From: an uncultured Clostridia bacterium
GTDB lineage: Bacteria; Bacillota; Clostridia; TANB77; CAG-508
Direction of reading: 5' to 3'
Assembly (NCBI GenBank): GCA_944386175.1
Contig: CALXAB010000013.1
Span: forward strand, 1-37,011
DNA: 37,011 nucleotides
Part shown: in pieces, positions 22,747 through 30,297 of the stretch
Numbering within the stretch: the first letter of the stretch is position 1
How the letters are laid out: each line of letters opens with the position of its first letter
Position numbers and translations under genes: made by a program
Notes under the pieces: generated by a model
Database searches by the model: none
Told to the model about the DNA's origin: nothing
Seen by the model: only the letters and a program-made list of their open reading frames with translations

Positions 22747-23793
22747 ATGAAAAAGTTTTTTATTTATCTGATTATATTTATATTTATTTGCTTTATATTA
22801 CCAGCATTTCTTACAAAAGGAGCTATACAACTAGCTTTTATTGGTGATGAAAAAAATGAAATAAGTGAAACACAAGAGGACAACACAAATCAACAAGATC
22901 AAGAAAATGCAGAGGTACAAAATGAGGAATACAATTATAAAAATTATGGAACAATAAAGTTATTACATCATGAAACAGGAGAAGTAGAAGATGTTAACAT
23001 TGATGAGTATCTATATCATGTAGTATCAGCAGAAATGCCAGTTGATTATGAAATAGAAGCTTTAAAAGCACAAGCTGTTGTTGCAAGAACATATACTATT
23101 TATAAAATAAAAAATAAGAAACATGATAATGCAGATATTTGTGATGATTCTAATTGTTGTCAAGCATGGGTTTCAAAAGATGTTAGATTTTCAAGGTGGG
23201 AAGAAAGTAAAAGAGAGGATAATTGGAAAAAAATACAAGATTGTGTAGATTCAACAAAAGGACTTGTTATTACATATAATAATGAACCTATAAATGCATT
23301 TTTTCATGCTAATAGTGGAGGAAAAACAGAAGTACCAGTAAATGTGTGGGGAGGAACAGGACTTCCATATTTACAGGTTGTAGAAACAGCAGGAGAAGAA
23401 GGATATCAACAATATAATTCAGAAGTTGAATTATCATATGATGATGTAATTAACAAATTAAAAGAAAAATATGAAGATATACAAATAGATTTTAATAATG
23501 ATGAAGATATTAAAATTTTAGAATATACAGATAGTGGCAGAGTAAAAACAATAAAATTTGGAAATCATGAAATTGCAGGAACAGAAGCAAGAACAATTTT
23601 TGGACTTAAATCCACAAATTTTGAAATCCAAAAAGCTGATGGAAAGATAAAATTTGTGGTAAAAGGATATGGTCATGGAGTAGGAATGAGTCAAACAGGA
23701 GCTGATAGTATGGCAAAACAAGGAAGTACATATGATGAAATTATAAAACATTTTTATAGTGGTGTAGAAATTAAAGATATAAATTCTTTATAA
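22747..23793 (+). CDS. spoIID: Stage II sporulation protein D
   Basis: Lytic transglycosylase that, with SpoIIM and SpoIIP, digests septal peptidoglycan during engulfment. The 348-residue protein has an N-terminal membrane anchor (about 5-24), an acidic Gln-rich linker and the SpoIID/LytB domain: EYLYHVVSAEMP, EALKAQAVVARTYTIYKI, the Cys pair in CDDSNCCQAW and the closing GYGHGVGMSQTGADSMA. GAGGGAG precedes the ATG. It follows sigF directly, separated by a 30 bp inverted repeat. In other Clostridia spoIID precedes spoIIQ, as here. Confidence 0.94.
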   Translation: MKKFFIYLIIFIFICFILPAFLTKGAIQLAFIGDEKNEISETQEDNTNQQDQENAEVQNEEYNYKNYGTIKLLHHETGEVEDVNIDEYLYHVVSAEMPVDYEIEALKAQAVVARTYTIYKIKNKKHDNADICDDSNCCQAWVSKDVRFSRWEESKREDNWKKIQDCVDSTKGLVITYNNEPINAFFHANSGGKTEVPVNVWGGTGLPYLQVVETAGEEGYQQYNSEVELSYDDVINKLKEKYEDIQIDFNNDEDIKILEYTDSGRVKTIKFGNHEIAGTEARTIFGLKSTNFEIQKADGKIKFVVKGYGHGVGMSQTGADSMAKQGSTYDEIIKHFYSGVEIKDINSL

Positions 23794-23854
23794 TATGTAT
23801 AATCTTCTAAAAATGGTAAATACTTTAATTAATAAAGTATTGGAGGAGGATTAT

Positions 23855-24676
23855 ATGAGAAGAAGTTCAAGAATGAAAAACAATGATGGGAGTTCAATAA
23901 GTGATAAAATTATATTATATACTCTAATTGGAATTGCAGTTTTGGCATTAATTGTATTTGCAATATTAATGTACAGTAAAAATATTAACGATGAAGTAAA
24001 AGACAGTACGATAACATTAGAACAAATGGCAAAAGCTACAGATAATGAAGATGAAACACAAAGTACAGGAACTGAAATAGGAAAATCAGTAAATGAAGTT
24101 GAGCAGGAAAATAATGCTACTAATTCAAGTAATGTAAATACTTCAAATATGACAAATATAGCAAGTAATACAACTAATACGCAAAATACATCTACTAATA
24201 CTATAACTAATGAAACTAATGCAGAGACAACAAATAACACAGGAACACAAACAAAGGAAACAAAAAAAGAATTATCTTTTCAAAAACCAGTGGAAGGTGA
24301 TATAGTAAGAGAATATGCAAAAGACAATGTTATATATTCTAATACACTGGAAGAATGGACAACTCATCTAGGTATAGATATAAAAGCTGACAAAACAACA
24401 GTTGTTAAATCAGCAGAAGAAGGAACAGTAAAATCAATAAAAAATGACCCAAGATATGGTTTAACAGTAGTAGTAGAACATGATGATAATTTTCAAACAA
24501 TATATTCAAATTTATTAACTTCTGAATTTGTAGTAGAAGGCGAAAAAATTGAGAAAGGTCAAGCCATAGGCACAGTTGGAAACACGGCAGTATTTGAAAT
24601 TGCAGATGAACCTCATCTACATTTTGAAATATTAAAAGATAATGTCCAAGTAGATCCTAGTATTTATATTAAATAA
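23855..24676 (+). CDS. SpoIIQ-like LytM (M23) endopeptidase-domain protein
   Basis: Probably the forespore-side SpoIIQ of the engulfment channel. The 273-residue protein has a basic N-terminus, one membrane segment (about 18-40), a Thr/Asn-rich linker (about 70-140) and a LytM domain. The zinc motifs are complete: H171xxxD175 (THLGID) and H254xH256 (HLHFE). In B. subtilis SpoIIQ the first His is lost, whereas clostridial SpoIIQ keeps it; this protein is of the second kind. ATG at 23855 follows TTGGAGGAGG; a longer frame to 23795 has no ribosome site. Adjacency to spoIID supports the assignment. Confidence 0.88.
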   Translation: MRRSSRMKNNDGSSISDKIILYTLIGIAVLALIVFAILMYSKNINDEVKDSTITLEQMAKATDNEDETQSTGTEIGKSVNEVEQENNATNSSNVNTSNMTNIASNTTNTQNTSTNTITNETNAETTNNTGTQTKETKKELSFQKPVEGDIVREYAKDNVIYSNTLEEWTTHLGIDIKADKTTVVKSAEEGTVKSIKNDPRYGLTVVVEHDDNFQTIYSNLLTSEFVVEGEKIEKGQAIGTVGNTAVFEIADEPHLHFEILKDNVQVDPSIYIK

Positions 24677-24735
24677 AAATAGTATTTATAGTAAACAAAA
24701 AATTACGAAGCTTTATTTAAATAATATTAAATTTA

Positions 24736-24767
24736 AAAAATGTCAAAAATATGTTTGACATTTTTTT
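24736..24767 (+). terminator. Terminator after the spoIIQ-like gene
   Basis: AAAAATGTCAAA and TTTGACATTTTT pair around AATATG and run into a T tract. The right arm also contains the lexA -35 box. Confidence 0.75.
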
Positions 24768-24783
24768 GTTTGTATGATATTAT
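24744..24783 (+). promoter_or_regulatory. lexA promoter with a candidate LexA operator
   Basis: TTGACA (24755-24760), 17 bp spacer, TATTAT (24778-24783) with extended TG. Over the -35 is CAAAAATATGTTTG (24744-24757), a partial match to clostridial LexA boxes of the GAACATATGTTC type with one good half-site. This fits autorepression but the left half is poor. Confidence 0.5.
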
Positions 24784-24814
24784 AACAAAAAATACGAGAA
24801 ATGGAGTGAATAAT

Positions 24815-25465
24815 ATGCCAAGAAAAAAACCAGAATTAAATTCAAGAGAAAAAGCAATATTAAGATTTATTGAAAAACAAATAATGACACAAGGGTATCC
24901 ACCATCAGTAAGAGAAATAGGAAAAGCAGTAGGATTAAGCTCTACAGCAACAGTACATGGATATTTATCAAAATTAGACGAAAAAGGATATATCAAAAAA
25001 CAAGACAAAAAAGGAAGAACATTAAGATTATTAAAAGGAAGAACTGGAGAACCTAAAAAAACATCTAGCAAAGACTTCTATACACAAAAAGAATTGGTAG
25101 AAGTTCCTATAATAGGAAAAATAACAGCAGGAGAACCAATATTAGCTGTTGAAAATGTAACAGATACATTTCCAATACCAATTGACTTCGTAGGAAACTC
25201 AGAAAGTTTTATGCTTACAGTTAGAGGAGAAAGTATGATAGAAGCTGGTATATTAGATGGTGATTACATATTAGTAAAAAGACAAAACAATGCTAATAAT
25301 GGAGAAATAGTAGTTGCACTAATAGGAGATGAAGCAACAGTAAAAACATTTTATAAAGAAACAGATCATATTAGACTTCAACCAGAAAATAGTACAATGG
25401 ACCCAATAATTGTACCTGATTGTGAGATATTAGGAAAAGTAGCAGGGGTATTTAGAAAAATGTAA
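24815..25465 (+). CDS. lexA: SOS regulator LexA
   Basis: Repressor of the DNA-damage response that cleaves itself when RecA filaments form. The 216-residue protein has the winged helix-turn-helix ([25 protein letters not shown]), the Ala-Gly cleavage site in KITAGEP (A105-G106), the catalytic Ser in RGESMIEAG (S140) and the Lys in DEATVKTF (K177). The ATG at 24815 is preceded by TGGAGTG. An upstream in-frame start at 24740 lies inside the terminator hairpin and is rejected. A GGACGC hairpin follows the stop by 1 nt. Confidence 0.96.
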   Translation: MPRKKPELNSREKAILRFIEKQIMTQGYPPSVREIGKAVGLSSTATVHGYLSKLDEKGYIKKQDKKGRTLRLLKGRTGEPKKTSSKDFYTQKELVEVPIIGKITAGEPILAVENVTDTFPIPIDFVGNSESFMLTVRGESMIEAGILDGDYILVKRQNNANNGEIVVALIGDEATVKTFYKETDHIRLQPENSTMDPIIVPDCEILGKVAGVFRKM

Positions 25466-25498
25466 TTACCAATTTGGGGACGCATCCAAAATTGGCAA
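25466..25498. repeat. GGACGCGTCC-type hairpin, copy 9
   Basis: TTACCAATTTGGGGACGC and ATCCAAAATTGGCAA, starting at the base after the lexA stop codon. Confidence 0.78.
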
Positions 25499-25517
25499 TA
25501 AAAAATATTAATGAAGG

Positions 25518-25603
25518 AACAAATAAATTCTAAAATTCTAAGTAGTTATTACTCAAAATAAATTTGAGATTATTCTATTTGATAATTTTAGAATTTATTT
25601 GTT
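25518..25603. repeat. 20 bp perfect inverted repeat after the lexA hairpin
   Basis: Arms 25518-25537 (AACAAATAAATTCTAAAATT) and 25584-25603, with an inner CTCAAA/TTTGAG hairpin. Placed beside a GGACGC hairpin as at 11516-11722. The rest of the 350 bp gap (25604-25738) is AT-rich and shows nothing else clear. Confidence 0.8.
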
Positions 25604-25738
25604 TTATAATATTAACTAATAATTACTAAAATTCATTTATTTAGTAATGTTAAGCAATAATTACAAAATTAACATAAATTTATTTTGGTTATATATTAGA
25701 AAAATTTTGAAGTTCACAAAAAATTCACAATTGATATA

Positions 25739-25767
25739 TTGACAAATGACGAGGTGTCATATATAAT
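25739..25767 (+). promoter_or_regulatory. Promoter of the ABC exporter with palindromic operator in the spacer
   Basis: Perfect TTGACA (25739-25744), 17 bp spacer, perfect TATAAT (25762-25767). The spacer contains ATGAC-GAGGT-GTCAT (25746-25760), a 5-5-5 palindrome of the TGAC...GTCA kind used by many TetR-family efflux repressors. A protein bound there would block RNA polymerase. Confidence 0.65.
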
Positions 25768-25815
25768 TAAAAAGTCGCTAAAATCGAGAAAATATAAATA
25801 AGAGAGGAGAATAAC

Positions 25816-28083
25816 ATGCTAAAAGTTTTAAAATATCTAAAGAAAACATGGGTAGCAGTAGTTTGTATAATTATTCTTTTATGTATTCAAGCAACTACTG
25901 ATTTAAATTTACCTGATTATACTTCTAAAATCGTAAATACAGGTATTCAATCAGGTGGAATAGAAATAGCTGTTCCAGAAATTATATCACAACAAGATAT
26001 GGAAACTCTTTTATTGTTTGTAGAGGATAAAGATGAGATTTTAAGTAATTATTCTTTAATTGAAAATGCAAACAATGTTGATGCTAAATATCAAGAAAAA
26101 TTATTAAACAAATATATAGAAAAAAATGATCTAGCTAATACAGAAAATATATATTTAATTAAAGATATTACAAATGAACAAAAAAAAGAATTAGCTAAAA
26201 AATTAGTTAACCCATTGATGGAATTTTCATCAATAAGTAATGAAGAAACTGCTAATCAGATAAAAGGACAAATGTTAGCAAATGTCCCTGAACAACAAAA
26301 AGCAGTTATACAAAATGAATCATTAACTAATATAATTAAAAATATGCCGGAGGAACAAAGAGATCAGTTATTAAGCGAAGCTACAAAACAAATTGAAAAT
26401 ATGGAAGATTCTATAAAAGAGCAAGCTGCTGTTATGGCTGTTAAAGAATTATATAAAGATGCAAATATAAATACAGATACAATTCAAAATAATTATATTC
26501 TTATTACAGGATTACAAATGCTTGGTGTTGCATTTATTAGTATGATTTCAGCAGTATCAATAATGTTCTTATCATCAAGAGTAGCAGCAAGATTAGGAAA
26601 AACATTAAGAGAAAAAGTATTTACTAAAGTTTTGAGTTTTTCTAATAAAGAATTATCAGAATTTTCAACAGCTTCTTTAATAACTCGTAGTACTAATGAT
26701 ATTCAACAAATTCAGCAATTAATTACAATGTTATTTAGAGTAGTAGTATATGCACCAATTATAGGTTTTGGAGGACTTTTAAAAGTATTAACAGGAACAG
26801 ATAATTCAATGGCTTGGATTATTGGTGTAGCAATTGTGGCTATTTTATTAATAGTTATAACATTATTTGTAGTAGCAATGCCTAAATTTAGAAAGTTGCA
26901 AGATCTAACAGACAAGCTGAATGGAGTATCAAGAGAAATTTTAACAGGAATTCCAGTTATAAGAGCTTTTAATACTCAAAAGAAAGAAGAAAAGAGATTT
27001 GATAAAGCGAATACAGATTTAATGAAAACAAATATATTTGTAAATAGGGCTATGTCAATGATGATGCCAATGCTTATGTTTGTTATGAATTCAATAATGA
27101 TATTAGTAATTTGGTTTGGTGGTCATAATGTAGAACAAGGATTAATGCAAGTTGGGGATATGATGGCATTTATACAATATTTGATGCAAATTGTAATGGC
27201 ATTTTTGATGATTTCTATCATTTCAATAATGTTACCAAGGGCATCTGTATCAGCTAACCGTATAAATGAAGTCCTAGAAACAGAACCAGATATAAAAGAT
27301 CCAATAGATTCAGAAACAAAATCATTTGACCAAAGTAAAAAAGGATTAGTAGAATTTAAAAATGTATGTTTTAGATATCCAGATGCAGATACGGAAATAT
27401 TAGAAGATATAAACTTCACAGCAAAACCTGGGCAAACAACAGCAATTATAGGAAGTACAGGAAGTGGTAAATCAACAATAGTTAATTTAATTCCTAGATT
27501 TTATGATGTAACAGAAGGAGAATTATTAATTGATGGTGTTAATGTAAAAAATGTAAAACAAAAAGATTTGAGAAAAATTATAGGATTAGCGCCACAAAAA
27601 GGTTTATTATTTTCTGGAACAATAGAAACAAATATAAAATATTCTGATGAAGAAATGTCAGACGAAAGAATGACAAAAGCAGCACAAATTGCTCAAGCAA
27701 CTGAATTTATTGAAACGAAAGAAAAGAAATATCAAGATGAAATATCACAAGGTGGTACAAATGTATCAGGAGGACAAAGGCAACGTATATCAATAGCAAG
27801 AGCAATAGCAAAAGATCCAGAAATATTTATATTTGATGATACATTTTCAGCATTAGACTTAAAAACAGATAGTAAATTAAGAGAAGAACTTTCAAAAATA
27901 ACAAAAGATAAAACAGTAATAATTGTAGCACAAAGAATTAGTACAATACTAAATGCTGATCAAATAGTAGTCTTAGAAGAAGGAAAAGTAGTAGGAATAG
28001 GTACACATAAAGAACTAATGGAAAACAATGAGACATATAGACAAATAGCATTATCTCAGATGTCTGAAGACGAATTGAAATAA
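25816..28083 (+). CDS. ABC exporter half-transporter with degenerate ATPase site
   Basis: Type IV ABC exporter subunit, 755 residues, probably exporting a drug, lipid or peptide. Residues 1-40 hold TM1. About 170 residues of soluble, helix-rich sequence follow (roughly 50-215, QDMETLLLFVEDKDE, NVPEQQKAVIQNE), then the remaining membrane segments and the ATPase domain. Walker A is GSTGSGKST (546-554) and the signature VSGGQ (650-654). Walker B reads FDD (D674-D675), with Asp in place of the catalytic Glu, and the switch is AQR instead of AHR. These are marks of the non-catalytic half of a heterodimer. AGAGGAG precedes the ATG. The partner follows 23 nt downstream. Confidence 0.92.
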   Translation: MLKVLKYLKKTWVAVVCIIILLCIQATTDLNLPDYTSKIVNTGIQSGGIEIAVPEIISQQDMETLLLFVEDKDEILSNYSLIENANNVDAKYQEKLLNKYIEKNDLANTENIYLIKDITNEQKKELAKKLVNPLMEFSSISNEETANQIKGQMLANVPEQQKAVIQNESLTNIIKNMPEEQRDQLLSEATKQIENMEDSIKEQAAVMAVKELYKDANINTDTIQNNYILITGLQMLGVAFISMISAVSIMFLSSRVAARLGKTLREKVFTKVLSFSNKELSEFSTASLITRSTNDIQQIQQLITMLFRVVVYAPIIGFGGLLKVLTGTDNSMAWIIGVAIVAILLIVITLFVVAMPKFRKLQDLTDKLNGVSREILTGIPVIRAFNTQKKEEKRFDKANTDLMKTNIFVNRAMSMMMPMLMFVMNSIMILVIWFGGHNVEQGLMQVGDMMAFIQYLMQIVMAFLMISIISIMLPRASVSANRINEVLETEPDIKDPIDSETKSFDQSKKGLVEFKNVCFRYPDADTEILEDINFTAKPGQTTAIIGSTGSGKSTIVNLIPRFYDVTEGELLIDGVNVKNVKQKDLRKIIGLAPQKGLLFSGTIETNIKYSDEEMSDERMTKAAQIAQATEFIETKEKKYQDEISQGGTNVSGGQRQRISIARAIAKDPEIFIFDDTFSALDLKTDSKLREELSKITKDKTVIIVAQRISTILNADQIVVLEEGKVVGIGTHKELMENNETYRQIALSQMSEDELK

Positions 28084-28106
28084 AATTATAAAGAAAGGAG
28101 AAAAAT

Positions 28107-29933
28107 ATGCCAGGACCAATGGGAGGAAGAATGGGAAAAAACATCCCTCAAGAAAAAGCAAAAAACTTTAAAGGAACAACTAAAAAATTAATAAAACAAT
28201 ATTTATCAAGATATAAAATTGCATTAATAGTAGTATTTATATTTGCAATTGGAAGTACGATATTTACAATAGTAGGACCAAAAATTCTTGGAAATGCAAC
28301 AACTGAAATTTTTAATGGTATAGTTAGTAAAATATCTGGTGGAACAGGCATTGACTTTGGAAAAATAGCTCAAATATTATTAACTTTGCTTGCCTTATAT
28401 ATAGTAAGTGCTGTATTTTCATTTATTCAAGGTTTTACAATGACTGGTGTAGCACAAAAATTAACATATAAAATAAGAAATGATATTGCTGTGAAAATGA
28501 ACAAATTACCAATGAATTATTTTGATAAAAAAACAAATGGAGAAGTATTATCAATCATAACAAATGATATAGATACTTTAAGTATGAATTTAAATCAAAG
28601 TATAACGCAAATAATAACATCTATTTGTACAATAATTGGAATATTAATAATGATGTTATCAATAAGTTGGCAAATGACATTAATATCAATAGTAATATTA
28701 CCTATATCAAGTCTTATAGTAAAAGTTATAGTAGGAAAATCTCAAAAATATTTTAATAGACAGCAAGAATACTTAGGACACGTAAACGGTCAGGTAGAAG
28801 AAATATATAGTGGATTAAATATAGTAAAAGCATTTAATGGTGAAGAAGATGCTATAAAAGAATTTGAAAAAGAAAATGCAGAATTATATCGTTCAGGATG
28901 GAAATCACAATTTTTATCAGGTTTGATGCATCCTTTGATGAATTTTATGGGAAATATAGGATATGTAGCAGTGGCAGTAGCAGGTGGCTATTTAGCAATA
29001 AATGGAACAATAACTGTTGGTAATATTCAAAGTTTTATACAATATAATAGACAATTTAACCAACCAATTACTCAAATAGCTCAAATATCTGCAATGTTAC
29101 AAGCAATGGTAGCAGCAGCAGAAAGAATATTTGAATTTTTAGAAGAACCAGAAGAAATCGAAACTGCTAAAGGCAATATAGATATTTCAAAATTGAAAGG
29201 CAATGTAGAATTTAAACATGTAAATTTTGGATATAATCCAGAAAAAACTATTATAAATGATTTTAACTGTAATGTAAAAGAAGGTCAAAAAATTGCAATT
29301 GTAGGACCGACAGGTGCAGGAAAAACAACAATGGTTAAACTACTTATGAGATTTTATGATGTAAATAAGGGAGAAATTCTTGTAGATGGTCATAATATAA
29401 AAGACTTTAATCGTGGTGAATTACGTAAGATGTTTGGAATGGTACTTCAAGATACATGGTTATTTGGAGGAACAGTTAAAGAAAATATTAAATATGGTAG
29501 AGAAGATGCTACAGATGATGAAGTTATACAAGCAGCAAAAGCAGCACATGTACATCATTTTATAAAAACTTTACCAAAAGGATATAATTCGATTTTAAAT
29601 GAAGAATCAACAAATGTATCAGCAGGTCAAAAACAATTATTAACAATTGCAAGAGTTATTCTTGCAAATCCTAAGATTTTAATATTAGATGAGGCAACAA
29701 GTTCTATTGATACAAGAACAGAGATTCAAATACAAGATGCAATGGATAATTTAATGAAAGGTAGAACAAGTTTTATAATTGCTCATAGACTTTCTACAAT
29801 TAAAAATGCAGATTTAATTTTAGTTATGAACCATGGAGACATTGTAGAACAAGGAAATCATGAAGAATTGTTGGCTAAAAATGGATTTTATGCAGATTTA
29901 TATAATAGTCAATTTGACGAAGAAGAAGAGTAA
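28107..29933 (+). CDS. ABC exporter half-transporter with catalytic ATPase site
   Basis: The 608-residue partner of the preceding subunit. Six membrane segments (about 30-310) precede an ATPase domain with Walker A GPTGAGKTT (400-408), signature VSAGQ (504-508), complete Walker B LDE (D528, E529) and switch H560 in IIAHRLST. With the upstream protein it forms an asymmetric pair in which one of two ATP sites is degenerate, as in TM287/288-type exporters. It lacks the long insertion of its partner. GAAAGGAG precedes the ATG. The unit ends at a 240 bp inverted-repeat element. Confidence 0.93.
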   Translation: MPGPMGGRMGKNIPQEKAKNFKGTTKKLIKQYLSRYKIALIVVFIFAIGSTIFTIVGPKILGNATTEIFNGIVSKISGGTGIDFGKIAQILLTLLALYIVSAVFSFIQGFTMTGVAQKLTYKIRNDIAVKMNKLPMNYFDKKTNGEVLSIITNDIDTLSMNLNQSITQIITSICTIIGILIMMLSISWQMTLISIVILPISSLIVKVIVGKSQKYFNRQQEYLGHVNGQVEEIYSGLNIVKAFNGEEDAIKEFEKENAELYRSGWKSQFLSGLMHPLMNFMGNIGYVAVAVAGGYLAINGTITVGNIQSFIQYNRQFNQPITQIAQISAMLQAMVAAAERIFEFLEEPEEIETAKGNIDISKLKGNVEFKHVNFGYNPEKTIINDFNCNVKEGQKIAIVGPTGAGKTTMVKLLMRFYDVNKGEILVDGHNIKDFNRGELRKMFGMVLQDTWLFGGTVKENIKYGREDATDDEVIQAAKAAHVHHFIKTLPKGYNSILNEESTNVSAGQKQLLTIARVILANPKILILDEATSSIDTRTEIQIQDAMDNLMKGRTSFIIAHRLSTIKNADLILVMNHGDIVEQGNHEELLAKNGFYADLYNSQFDEEEE

Positions 29934-29955
29934 ATGTAAAAAGCATGTGATATTA

Positions 29956-30195
29956 TAGTTACAATTTACGCTATATAGGACATAGTATATCAATAAATAT
30001 AGTATTTTGAATGTGATTGGAGTAATTTTAGAAATTCTTTATTAATTTTTTGGGTAATGTTCACGTCGAGCTTTAGCTCGGACTAAGTGAAAGGGGACCA
30101 AAAAATTAATTTAGAATTTCTTAAATTATGCATTGAACCGAAAAATACTATATTTATTGATATACTATGTCCTATATAGCCTTAAATTGTAACTA
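29956..30195. mobile_element. MITE-like 240 bp inverted-repeat element
   Basis: Terminal arms of about 52 bp (TAGTTACAATTTA...AGTATTTT) match with a single indel-type difference. The interior continues to pair less well (AATTTTAGAAATTC with GAATTTCTTAAATT) around a GAGCTTTAGCTC hairpin. ATTA flanks both ends and could be a target duplication; TA at each end could be another. No ORF. It accounts for most of the 365 bp before the P-type ATPase gene. Confidence 0.75.
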
Positions 30196-30297
30196 ATTAA
30201 TAAAAAGTTTACTATATTTTTATAAAAATACTATTTTTTTTTCAACTTTTATGATATAACTTAAAGGTAATAAAAATTTGTAAATATAGGAGGAAAA

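Noticed and set aside
3725..25498. Dispersed hairpins as a CRISPR array
   Set aside because: Copies are kilobases apart, vary in sequence, have no regular spacing and no cas genes are present.
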